A stretch of 60,925 bases of DNA, from the NCBI GenBank assembly GCA_027449025.1, contig DAIDMK010000016.1, positions 1 through 60,925 on the forward strand. The letters run 5' to 3'. Source of the DNA: Lutibacter sp. (GTDB lineage: Bacteria; Bacteroidota; Bacteroidia; Flavobacteriales; Flavobacteriaceae). How positions within the stretch are numbered: the stretch's first letter is position 1; each line of letters starts with the position of its first letter. Both the position numbers and the translations under genes were made by a program. Below are positions 43,524 through 52,898 of this stretch, in pieces. The notes under the pieces are model-generated. The model ran no database searches. It saw only the letters and a program-made list of their open reading frames with translations, and had not been told where the DNA came from.

Positions 43524-44651
43524 ATGAAAAATATAGGAGTAGCAGTAGTGGCATTGATAACGGGTTTCATAGGATTTGCACAAGAAAACCCAGAAGATAA
43601 CGCTCAAAATTTAGGAACAAAAATTTCAGAAGGCGTATCAATTGGTGGGTATGCCCAAATAGATTATAATGAACCTGATGGGGCAACACCAGGAGAGTTA
43701 GATATTCACAGATTGGTCATGTTTTTAGGATACAAATTTAATGAAAAAGTAAGTTTTGTATCAGAGATTGAATATGAACATGTGTCAGAGGTTTATATTG
43801 AGCAAGCGTATTTAAAGTACAAAGCAAGCGAAAATTTAAATGTTTTGGCTGGTTTAATGTTAGTGCCAATGGGAATTATTAACGAGTTTCATGAGCCAAC
43901 AACCTTTTATGGTGTTGAGCGTCCGAATGTTGATTCTTACATTGTACCAACAACTTGGAGGGAAATTGGAATCGGCATCTCAGGAAATATGGTCAATGCA
44001 TCGCTAAAATATCAAGCCTATGTATTTAACGGATTTAAATCTTATGCTGATGGAGCAGGGATTTTGCGTGGAACGGATGGATTGCGAAAAGGTCGTCAAA
44101 AAGGTGCTGAATCTGTGGTGAATTCACCAAATTTATCAACTAAATTGGACTATTATGGTATTGCCGGACTTCGCGTTGGTCTCTCTGGTTATTTTGGAAA
44201 AACCCAAACGGATGACCCTTCAATTGATGCATCAACAGTTGGTATTTCAATGATTGGATTGGATGCGCGTTACAAATACAATAATTTAGAATTGAGAGGA
44301 CAATACATTCATACAAATTTAACGGATACAGAAGATTATAATTTGTTAACAGGCAAGGATTTAGGCTCTGAAATGTACGGATTATACGGTGAGGTGGCTT
44401 ACAGTTTCAATTTAAAAGGCGTAGAAAAATTAACCCCGTTTTTACGTTATGAAAAACACAATACCCACGCAGATACAGCAGGAAATTTAGTTGCCAATGA
44501 TGCTTATGACAGAGATGAGCTCATTTTCGGATTGAATTATAAAGTAGCAAATGGTGCTGCTTTTAAAATGGATTATCAGTTAATGAACAATGCAGTTGCA
44601 GGCAGCGATACAGCAAAACAGTTTAATGCTGGCGTTGCGGTTTCATTCTAA
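43524..44651 (+). CDS. Outer-membrane porin (phosphate-selective porin-like fold)
   Basis: 375 residues with a signal peptide (MKNIGVAVVALITGFIGFAQ). The mature chain is a beta-barrel of about 16 strands with alternating patterns (GGYAQIDYNEPDG, RLVMFLGYKFNEKVSFVSEIEYEHV, YIEQAYLKYKASENLNVLAGLMLVPMG) and a terminal Phe (NAGVAVSF), as required for outer-membrane insertion. It resembles OprO/OprP-type porins by layout only, and ion specificity cannot be inferred. A possible iron-box palindrome stands upstream. The FMN-protein and membrane-protein genes follow after a 370-nt spacer. Confidence 0.85.
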   Translation: MKNIGVAVVALITGFIGFAQENPEDNAQNLGTKISEGVSIGGYAQIDYNEPDGATPGELDIHRLVMFLGYKFNEKVSFVSEIEYEHVSEVYIEQAYLKYKASENLNVLAGLMLVPMGIINEFHEPTTFYGVERPNVDSYIVPTTWREIGIGISGNMVNASLKYQAYVFNGFKSYADGAGILRGTDGLRKGRQKGAESVVNSPNLSTKLDYYGIAGLRVGLSGYFGKTQTDDPSIDASTVGISMIGLDARYKYNNLELRGQYIHTNLTDTEDYNLLTGKDLGSEMYGLYGEVAYSFNLKGVEKLTPFLRYEKHNTHADTAGNLVANDAYDRDELIFGLNYKVANGAAFKMDYQLMNNAVAGSDTAKQFNAGVAVSF

Positions 44652-44665
44652 AAATATAATTTAAT

Positions 44666-44808
44666 GAGGCTGTCTAAAAATACTGCATTATTTAACCGCG
44701 AAGAACGTTAGGTTTTTGCAAGGAACGTAAAGAACTGATTCAAAGGATTTAACACTTCGAGAACATTATGCCTTCTTTGCGGTTAAGCCAACTTTTCAGA
44801 TGGTCTCA
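44666..44808. repeat. Nested palindromic element with GAGGCTGTCT ends, copy 2
   Basis: The outer arms are GAGGCTGTCTAAAAA and TTTTCAGATGGTCTC. The inner arms are TTAACCGCGAAGAA and TTCTTTGCGGTTAA. The outer arms match those of 28573-28710, but the interior is unrelated. Confidence 0.65.
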
Positions 44809-44844
44809 TTTTTATCACTATGATTAATAAATCTCACATATAAA

Positions 44845-45021
44845 ATGAAACGAGCATATCAAATTTTGATACACAAAGCAATGATTAATAGCGAACAGCA
44901 TCTGTTACCGCTAAAAAATAAAATTTAAACAGATGAAACGAGCCATAACAAATTTTGACACACAGAGAAATGATTAATGGCGAACAGCAGCTGTACCAAC
45001 AAAAAAATAAAAATTGAACAG
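44845..45021 (+). repeat. Tandem duplication in the leader of the FMN-protein gene
   Basis: The units are 44845-44932 and 44933-45021 (88 and 89 nt). Both begin ATGAAACGAGC, share CAAATTTTGA, AATGATTAAT and GCGAACAGCA, and end in ACAG directly before the next ATGAAA; the third ATGAAA is the gene's own start. Unit 1 encodes a 27-codon upstream ORF and unit 2 a 14-codon one. Confidence 0.75.
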
Positions 45022-45546
45022 ATGAAAAAAATAGCCTTTTTAACAATTTTAGTTCTCATTATTTCAAGCTTCACAACCAATAAAAGGACCGAAGCTTTAA
45101 TTGAAAAGGAAATTAAAACGGTGTTTAATATTGTAAAGTATTCAAAACAGCCAATTTCCGTTTCTGCTGATGTAAATGAAACGCTTCCGCTAAAAATTGA
45201 TGACACCAATTTTTTCAAAATAAAGAATGAAGAAAAAATAGTGGGTTATTATTATTTGGGACAAGCTTATGGAAAGGCTGATTATTTTGATTTTATTGTT
45301 ATTTTTGACAAAGACCTTATTGTTTCTAAAGTAAAAATCTTGATTTACAGGGAAGATCACGGCTCAGAAGTAGGAAGCAAGCGATGGCTAAATCAGTTTA
45401 ACGGTAAAACAACAAATGAAATTTTAATTTACCAAAAAGATATTGCAGCAATTTCCGGAGCCACAATTTCAGCGAAATCGATGACCAACGAGGTAAATAA
45501 ATTGTTGAAAACAGTCACAATTTTACACAATAAAAAACAATTATAA
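45022..45546 (+). CDS. Secreted FMN-binding domain protein (covalent flavin, SGAT motif)
   Basis: 174 residues from the ATG at 45022. The longer frame starts in the duplicated leader and adds non-conserved residues. A signal-like hydrophobic N-terminus (MKKIAFLTILVLIISSFT) exports it. The C-terminal half is an FMN-binding domain: VSKVKILIYREDHGSEVGSKRWLNQF precedes ISGATISAKSMT (about 144-155). Thr148 is in the position where ApbE attaches FMN through phosphoester in NqrC and RnfG. It should carry electrons in the periplasm. It overlaps the next gene by one base (TAATG). No apbE, nqr or rnf genes are adjacent. Confidence 0.87.
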   Translation: MKKIAFLTILVLIISSFTTNKRTEALIEKEIKTVFNIVKYSKQPISVSADVNETLPLKIDDTNFFKIKNEEKIVGYYYLGQAYGKADYFDFIVIFDKDLIVSKVKILIYREDHGSEVGSKRWLNQFNGKTTNEILIYQKDIAAISGATISAKSMTNEVNKLLKTVTILHNKKQL

Positions 45547-46040
45547 TGCAACTACACGGACTCATACATCAATTTCCTAAAGAAATAAAATCACTCATTT
45601 TTGTTTTTATTATTGTACTTAGTGTGGGTTTTTATGGTGGATTGAGTTTTGTAAACAATACAACTTCCATGCAACCAGCAGGTATTGAATCGAATTATTT
45701 AGGAAATGAGAATGATGAAGAAGCAACGGTGATGAAATTCAAAAAAAGCGAGACAGAAATTCTAACCATTGTGCATAATCACATTTTATCCTTGTCGGTA
45801 ATTTTCTTTTTGCTTTCATTAATTCTCTCCACAACATCCATCAATAAAAAGTTTAAATATTTTTTAATGATAGAACCTTTTTTCTCTATCATCTTAACTT
45901 TTGGTGGCATTTATCTGCTCTGGAGAGGCGTTTCATGGTTTAAATATTTGGTGATATTTTCAGGGATATTAATGACTTTTAGTTTTGTATCGGCAACTAT
46001 AGCAATAGGATATCAAATTTTATTTTCAAAAAAGTCATAA
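45546..46040 (+). CDS. Four-helix inner-membrane protein, unrecognised
   Basis: 164 residues with hydrophobic segments at about 15-37, 80-97, 105-126 and 132-158. A 40-residue polar, acidic loop (SNYLGNENDEEAT) lies between the first two. His77 and His79 (IVHNHILSL) sit at the start of segment 2 and could bind a metal or heme, which is inference only. I recognise no named family. It is translationally coupled to the FMN protein (TAATG), so the two probably work together, for instance as membrane partner and flavin electron carrier. Confidence 0.7.
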   Translation: MQLHGLIHQFPKEIKSLIFVFIIVLSVGFYGGLSFVNNTTSMQPAGIESNYLGNENDEEATVMKFKKSETEILTIVHNHILSLSVIFFLLSLILSTTSINKKFKYFLMIEPFFSIILTFGGIYLLWRGVSWFKYLVIFSGILMTFSFVSATIAIGYQILFSKKS

Positions 46041-46065
46041 ATAGCGCTATTTAAATTAAATAGTC

Positions 46066-46073
46066 TAAATTTG
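46066..46073 (+). promoter_or_regulatory. -7 element of the guaB promoter
   Basis: TAAATTTG, 30 nt before the start codon. Confidence 0.5.
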
Positions 46074-46091
46074 CACGCAATTAATTTATAA

Positions 46092-47573
<1,482 letters not shown>

Positions 47574-47601
47574 TTTTTAGGAATAATATAAAGTAAATTT
47601 T

Positions 47602-47651
47602 TTGCGGTAATTAATGGCTGGATAAGCTTTTAACTACCGCAATTTTTTTTC
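47602..47651. terminator. Terminator after guaB, possibly bidirectional
   Basis: TTGCGGTA (47602-47609) pairs with TACCGCAA (47635-47642) over a 25-nt interior. T-runs flank it, and it separates convergent genes. Confidence 0.65.
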
Positions 47652-47676
47652 ATTTAAGCAGAAAATCAAATTAAAT

Positions 47677-49068
47677 TTAGGAAAAGTTGAGCTCGAAAGG
47701 TTTGGGGACATAATCTAACGGAACAATACTTGTGCTATTTTTACCTACATAACTATTTAAAATTCGGCGTACGTCATTATTTTCTTTTTGAGCGTTTAGC
47801 AAATCAAAATAATCTTCAACGGATGTAATCTTTTTTTTCTTGCTTGCATATCCAAATCCTTTATAAATACCATTAAGAACCAAAACATACGCATATTCAT
47901 TGGTGGTTCTGCCAGTTTCTTTTATGATAAAGTTTTCCGTATTAAATTTTAAGGAATCAATAGCCTTTTGTACCCTTAAATTATACAATTCTACAGGTTC
48001 TTCTTCTTTACAAACGCCTTTGCATTTCTTTATTTGGTAATGAAAACAGGTGGAGACATTGGTTTGTAAATGACAATATTTTGGACATAATTCAAATTCT
48101 TCACATAATTTTTCCATAAAAATTCGGCATTCCGTAACATTGGAAAATTTCATTAAAGGAGATGTAATTAATTTCAATCGGTTATAAGCCAAGTGCATGA
48201 TGCCATCTCGGTCTTCATAAGTAAACATTCCGATACTTTCCTGCACCCTTCTTTGTGCCCGGTTGTATTTGGGGTATATTTTTTTTATTTCCGAAGATTC
48301 CAATAGCAAGGCGAGCAATTCACTGCCGGTTTCAATATAAGAAACGTTGCTGGTTTCCAGGCACATGGTAATTTCTTTTTTGGTCTTGTCGTAAAAATGG
48401 CTCAGCACGCGTTGCTTTATATTTTTAGCTTTTCCAACATAAATAACTTCATTTTTTTCATTTTTAAAATAGTAAACCCCCGAATTTTCTGAAAGTTCAT
48501 CAACCGTTTTTTTCGGCAACAAAGGCGGCAAGGTGGATTGTTTTGAGCGCGGATTTAAAAAGGAATTGAATACCGTTTGATTGGTATCTAAAAACAACAG
48601 TTTTTCGAATAAAATCACAGTGGCTTCCGCGTCTCCTTTTGCTCGGTGCCTATCTTTAATTACAATATTTTGCGTAACGCAAAGTGCGCCCAAGCTGTAC
48701 GATCTTAAATTTGGAATTAAATTTCGTGATAACCGTACCGTGCACAGTTTTTTTCGTTTAAATTCAAATCCTAAATCTTTAAATTCTTTTTGTATGATGT
48801 TGTAATCAAAGTTTACGTTGTGCGCCACAAAGATGGTGTCCTTAGTAATTTCGGCTACTTTTTTGGCAATTTCATAAAATTTAGGGGCATTGCTCACCAT
48901 CGCATTGGTAATTCCCGTTAAATTGGTAATAAAAGGAGGGATGCTGCATTCCGGATTTACAAGTGACGTAAACTCATCAATTACTTTTTCTCCATCATAC
49001 ACAAAAATGGAAATTTCTGTTATTTTGGAGCTGTGTCCGGTGGTTTCTATATCAACTATTGTGTACAT
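47677..49068 (-). CDS. DEDDh exonuclease fused to a GIY-YIG nuclease domain (UvrC/Cho-like)
   Basis: 463 residues. The N-terminal 165 form a DnaQ-type 3'-5' exonuclease: DIETTG (Asp6, Glu8), HNVNFDYN (Asp88) and HRAKGDAEAT (His141, Asp146). From about 195 a GIY-YIG domain follows, as in UvrC and Cho (GVYYF, IYVGKAKNIKQRV, then LLLESSEIKKIYPKYN). The remainder contains a Cys-rich patch (CPKYCHLQ, CFHYQIKKCKGVC). The fusion suggests incision plus end trimming at DNA damage. It lies 2 nt behind the LexA-like repressor gene and is surely co-transcribed, which puts it under the same damage control. Confidence 0.9.
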   Translation of the reverse strand: MYTIVDIETTGHSSKITEISIFVYDGEKVIDEFTSLVNPECSIPPFITNLTGITNAMVSNAPKFYEIAKKVAEITKDTIFVAHNVNFDYNIIQKEFKDLGFEFKRKKLCTVRLSRNLIPNLRSYSLGALCVTQNIVIKDRHRAKGDAEATVILFEKLLFLDTNQTVFNSFLNPRSKQSTLPPLLPKKTVDELSENSGVYYFKNEKNEVIYVGKAKNIKQRVLSHFYDKTKKEITMCLETSNVSYIETGSELLALLLESSEIKKIYPKYNRAQRRVQESIGMFTYEDRDGIMHLAYNRLKLITSPLMKFSNVTECRIFMEKLCEEFELCPKYCHLQTNVSTCFHYQIKKCKGVCKEEEPVELYNLRVQKAIDSLKFNTENFIIKETGRTTNEYAYVLVLNGIYKGFGYASKKKKITSVEDYFDLLNAQKENNDVRRILNSYVGKNSTSIVPLDYVPKPFELNFS

Positions 49069-49070
49069 TT

Positions 49071-49844
49071 TTATTTGATCGATTTTTCCAGTGCCTTTAA
49101 TTCAATACCCAACTGATTTAACATAGAGGCAATGCTGCTTATTTTTAATTCGTGTTCCTCGTATTCCTGTGTATTGATGCTGCAGGTAAACTCCCACAAT
49201 TCCAGCACTTCATCAACAGGCACATAATAAGGGTCGTATTTTTTGTTGTCGGAAGCCAGCAAAAGCATATTGTTTTCTGCTATTTTATTAAAAACCCGCT
49301 TGTAAACAATGCCATCATTCAACGTGAGCACAATATACGTTTTACCGTCTTTTAAGTTGCTAATTTCTTCAACAAAACGTGCCACAATATAAGAACCGCT
49401 TTTCACCGGCAGCATAGAATCTCCTTTTATGGGAAATGCCCGGTGTGTTCCAGTTGGTAAAAATGGCAATTTAATTTTTTCTAAATGTTCAATATATTCC
49501 GGGTCGGCATAGCCTCTTAAATAACCTGCGGAAGCTTCAACCGGAATAATTTCTATCAAATCTTCGTTGGTGCCATCGACGGTAATGGGAAATAAAACCC
49601 TTCTGTTTCCAATTTCGATAAACGAAACATCTTTTGCACCCGACAAATCATTTTTGATTAAAATATCAATGGGAATCTTAAAATAATTGGATAAATCAAT
49701 TAAAAATTCAATAGGAGGAATGGCCCTGTTTTCTTCATAAGAGCTTATTCTTGAGCGAGAAACTTTTAAATCTTCCGCAAATTGTTCCTGCGTCAAACCT
49801 TTTAAAGTTCTCATGTGTTTGATGTTTTGTGATAAATAATTCAT
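49071..49844 (-). CDS. LexA-like repressor: XRE helix-turn-helix with S24 autoprotease domain
   Basis: 257 residues. The HTH at about 5-62 is of cro/C1 type (LKGLTQEQFAEDLKVSRSRISSYEENRA), unlike the winged helix of true LexA. The S24 domain has the scissile Ala106-Gly107 in EASAGYLRG, the nucleophile Ser143 in KGDSMLP and the general base Lys182 in VYKRV, so self-cleavage on DNA damage is expected. The last 35 residues are helical and charged. It is divergent from the polymerase genes, and two operators lie in the shared promoter, one only 3 nt from its own start. It probably represses both directions. Confidence 0.9.
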   Translation of the reverse strand: MNYLSQNIKHMRTLKGLTQEQFAEDLKVSRSRISSYEENRAIPPIEFLIDLSNYFKIPIDILIKNDLSGAKDVSFIEIGNRRVLFPITVDGTNEDLIEIIPVEASAGYLRGYADPEYIEHLEKIKLPFLPTGTHRAFPIKGDSMLPVKSGSYIVARFVEEISNLKDGKTYIVLTLNDGIVYKRVFNKIAENNMLLLASDNKKYDPYYVPVDEVLELWEFTCSINTQEYEEHELKISSIASMLNQLGIELKALEKSIK

Positions 49845-49846
49845 AA

Positions 49847-49893
49847 TGCTAAATTTATGAGCAACAATTGCTAATATTTTGAGCTAATTTAGC
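49847..49893. promoter_or_regulatory. Divergent operator region, GCTAA-N5-TGAGC boxes
   Basis: Site 1 (49848-49862) is GCTAA-ATTTA-TGAGC and site 2 (49870-49884) is GCTAA-TATTT-TGAGC: same half-sites, same spacing, 22 bp apart, which is about two helix turns. A third box, GCTAA-T-TTAGC (49883-49893), is a perfect short palindrome overlapping the end of site 2. A TATTTTG close to the -7 consensus lies inside site 2, and TAAATTTA inside site 1 on the other strand, so binding would block both promoters. Confidence 0.7.
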
Positions 49894-49928
49894 AAAAAAA
49901 AGAATACCGCCTAATCTTTTCAGAAGAA

Positions 49929-52898
49929 ATGTATTTGAACACGCACTCATATTATAGTTTAAAATATGGTACAATAGCGCTGGAAGCCTTGTTGCAGTTG
50001 GCATTTCAGTACAATATTACGGCGATGGCTTTGACCGATATTAACAACACTTCTGCCAACTTGGATTTTGTGCGTTTGGCTTCAAAATACCATATAAAAC
50101 CTGTTTTGGGGGTGGATTTCAGAAATGGTGCGCAACAACAATTTGTGATGCTAGCGAAAAATAATGAGGCGCTGCAGCAACTGAATAAATACCTGTCAGA
50201 ATTTTTGCATTCCAATAAAATAGAGATCCCCAAACGCGCAAAATACATTCCGGATACGTATGTAATTTATCCGTATCAAAATACGCTTATGGAACTTGAA
50301 GAAAATGAGTTTATGGGCGTAAAACCTTCTGATTTAAATCTGCTGAAGTTTTCAGAATGGCGATTTTACCAGGAGAAATTGGTGGTGTTGAAAACGGTTT
50401 CATTTCAGCATAAAAAAGGATTTAACACGCACAGATTACTGCGAGCCATTGACAACAATGTTTTGCTCAGTAAACTGCCAAAATCGGAGCAGGGAGAAGC
50501 ATCGGATATGATGATTTCTGAAAAGGCATTGAAAAATATGTTTGAGGAATACCCGCAAATTATTGAAAATACACAACGTATTTTAGACAATTGCCACATC
50601 GATTTTGATTTTTCCAAAAATGCGCCTAAAAATCAGAAAACTTATAGCAACAATTCAGCACTGGATTTTAAACTACTGAAAAAACTGGCTTATGACGGCT
50701 TAAACTATCGTTACAAAAAATTGGGAAAACGCGTGTTTGTCCGATTGGAAAAAGAGCTTGAAATGATTCAGCAAAAGCAATTTGTTTCCTATTTTTTAAT
50801 CAATTGGAAAATATTGAAATATGCCCGAAGCAAAAAATATTACTATGTTGGCAGGGGAAGTGGCGCCAACAGTCTTGTGGCGTATTTGCTGCGAATTACC
50901 GATGTTGATCCCATTGAACTGGATTTATATTTTGAACGTTTTATCAATTTATACAGAATAAATCCGCCCGATTTCGATCTGGATTTTTCCTGGCGCGACC
51001 GGGATGATGTGATGAATTTTATTTTTAATCGATTTAAAAACACCTCGTTGATTGCTGTTTACAACACGTTTAAATACAGGGCTTCGGTTCGGGAATTGGG
51101 GAAAGTTTTCGGACTTCCGAAAGAAGAAATAGACAAGCTTTCTATAGGAAATTTCAATCCAAATGAATTGGACGACTTATCGAAATTGGTGTTGGTTTAC
51201 AGCAAATACATTCAGGGATTTCCAAATTATTTGGGCATTCATCCTGGGGGAATTTTAATTTCAGAAAAGCCAATTGACTATTATACCGCTACGTATTTAC
51301 CTCCAAAAGGATTTTCAACCACCATGTTTGATATGGTTGTGGCAGAGGATATTGGCTTGTATAAATTTGATATTTTGAGTCAGCGCGGTTTGGGAAAAAT
51401 AAGGGAAGCCGTTGACATTGTAAAATACAACCATCCAAATCATCCTGATATAGACATTCACGATATCAAGCGTTTTAAGGAAGATTCAAAAATTAAATAC
51501 CTGTTGAAAAACGCCAAGGCCATTGCTTGTTTTTATGTGGAATCTCCCGCGATGCGGATGTTGCTAAAAAAATTGCAGGTGGATAATTATTTGGGATTGG
51601 TGGCGGCAAGTTCGGTTATACGACCTGGCGTGGCAAAATCGGGGATGATGCGGGAATATATTTTGCGCTACAGAAATCCGGAACGCAGAAAAGAAGCGAA
51701 TCCGATATTGCTTAAAATAATGCCGGAAACTTTCGGCGTGATGGTTTATCAGGAAGATGTTATAAAAGTGGCGCATCATTTTGGTGGATTAAGTTTGGGG
51801 GAAGCGGATATGTTACGGCGCGGAATGAGCGGCAAATTCAGATCAAGAGAGGAATTTTTAAAAGTGAAAAGCCAGTTTTTCGAAAATTGTAAAAATCAAG
51901 GACATAGCTATGAACTGACTTCAGAAATTTGGCGGCAAATTGAGAGTTTTGCCGGTTACGCTTTTGCCAAAGGGCATTCGGCTTCCTATGCCGTTGAAAG
52001 CTACCAAAGCCTATTTTTAAAAGCCTATTATCCGCTGGAATATTTGGTGGCAACGCTTAACAATTTCGGCGGATTTTACCAGCCGGAATATTATGTGCAC
52101 GAAGCGCGGATGAACGGTGGAATTATTCATCCGCCAACCATTAACAAGTCTTATTATCAGAATCATATAGAAGGGAATGCCATTTATTTGGGTTTTATGA
52201 TGCTGGAAAGTTTTGAAATAAAAAATGCGACAAAAATTGTAAATGAGCGAAATAAAAACGGTTTGTTTTTAGATTTGGACGATTTTATTGAACGCGTTGC
52301 CATTTCGTTGGAACAGCTTTCAATTTTAATTAAAATAAATGCCTTTCGGTTTACGGGGAGAAATAAACGGGAATTGTTATGGGAAGCTTATATGAAAGTG
52401 AATAAAGTATGTTTGGAAACCCATGTTTCCACACTTTTTAAATCGGAGAAAATTGTGTACAACACGCCACAACTCAGTTGCAGCCAATTTGAAGATGCCT
52501 TTGACGAAATCCAATACCTGGGTTTCCCCTTGTGCAGTCCGTTTGATTTATTGATACAACCAATTCATCAACAATTGCTTGCAAATGATTTGGTACATTA
52601 TATTGGAAAAATGGTAAGGGTTTACGGATATTATGTGACGACAAAAAGAGTAAGCACTTCCAAAGGCGATTTCATGTATTTCGGAAATTTTGTGGATGTA
52701 AAAGGAGCTCATCTTGATACCGTACATTTTCCGCCAGCTGCTAAAAAATATCCCTTTAAAGGAAGAGGCGTGTATGAATTAACGGGGAAAGTTGTGGAAG
52801 AATTTGATTGCATCACGGTTGAAATAGAAAAAATGGAAAAATTGGCAATTATCCAGGATCCGAGGTATGCTGATATCCCTAAAAAAGTAATGGTATGA
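49929..52898 (+). CDS. DnaE-type DNA polymerase III alpha subunit, short (DnaE2-like, error-prone)
   Basis: 989 residues, shorter than replicative DnaE. The N-terminal PHP domain is degenerate (THSYYSLKYGT, and ALTDINN where metal-binding forms have TDH). The C-family polymerase core is intact: YVGRGSGANSLVAYL, then PPDFDLDF with catalytic Asp350 and Asp352, and YKFDILSQRGLGKI with the third Asp. The C-terminus has the helix-hairpin-helix and an OB fold (GKMVRVYGYYVTTKRV). Its place behind the S24 repressor and its ATGA overlap with DNA polymerase IV suggest a damage-tolerance enzyme rather than the replicase. No imuA gene is present. Confidence 0.9.
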   Translation: MYLNTHSYYSLKYGTIALEALLQLAFQYNITAMALTDINNTSANLDFVRLASKYHIKPVLGVDFRNGAQQQFVMLAKNNEALQQLNKYLSEFLHSNKIEIPKRAKYIPDTYVIYPYQNTLMELEENEFMGVKPSDLNLLKFSEWRFYQEKLVVLKTVSFQHKKGFNTHRLLRAIDNNVLLSKLPKSEQGEASDMMISEKALKNMFEEYPQIIENTQRILDNCHIDFDFSKNAPKNQKTYSNNSALDFKLLKKLAYDGLNYRYKKLGKRVFVRLEKELEMIQQKQFVSYFLINWKILKYARSKKYYYVGRGSGANSLVAYLLRITDVDPIELDLYFERFINLYRINPPDFDLDFSWRDRDDVMNFIFNRFKNTSLIAVYNTFKYRASVRELGKVFGLPKEEIDKLSIGNFNPNELDDLSKLVLVYSKYIQGFPNYLGIHPGGILISEKPIDYYTATYLPPKGFSTTMFDMVVAEDIGLYKFDILSQRGLGKIREAVDIVKYNHPNHPDIDIHDIKRFKEDSKIKYLLKNAKAIACFYVESPAMRMLLKKLQVDNYLGLVAASSVIRPGVAKSGMMREYILRYRNPERRKEANPILLKIMPETFGVMVYQEDVIKVAHHFGGLSLGEADMLRRGMSGKFRSREEFLKVKSQFFENCKNQGHSYELTSEIWRQIESFAGYAFAKGHSASYAVESYQSLFLKAYYPLEYLVATLNNFGGFYQPEYYVHEARMNGGIIHPPTINKSYYQNHIEGNAIYLGFMMLESFEIKNATKIVNERNKNGLFLDLDDFIERVAISLEQLSILIKINAFRFTGRNKRELLWEAYMKVNKVCLETHVSTLFKSEKIVYNTPQLSCSQFEDAFDEIQYLGFPLCSPFDLLIQPIHQQLLANDLVHYIGKMVRVYGYYVTTKRVSTSKGDFMYFGNFVDVKGAHLDTVHFPPAAKKYPFKGRGVYELTGKVVEEFDCITVEIEKMEKLAIIQDPRYADIPKKVMV

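Larger units (their letters stand above)
44652..45021. other. Spacer with palindromic element and duplicated leader
   Basis: 370 bases made up almost wholly of two structures: the GACTGTCT-ended element (44666-44808) and a tandem duplication (44845-45021). Confidence 0.6.
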
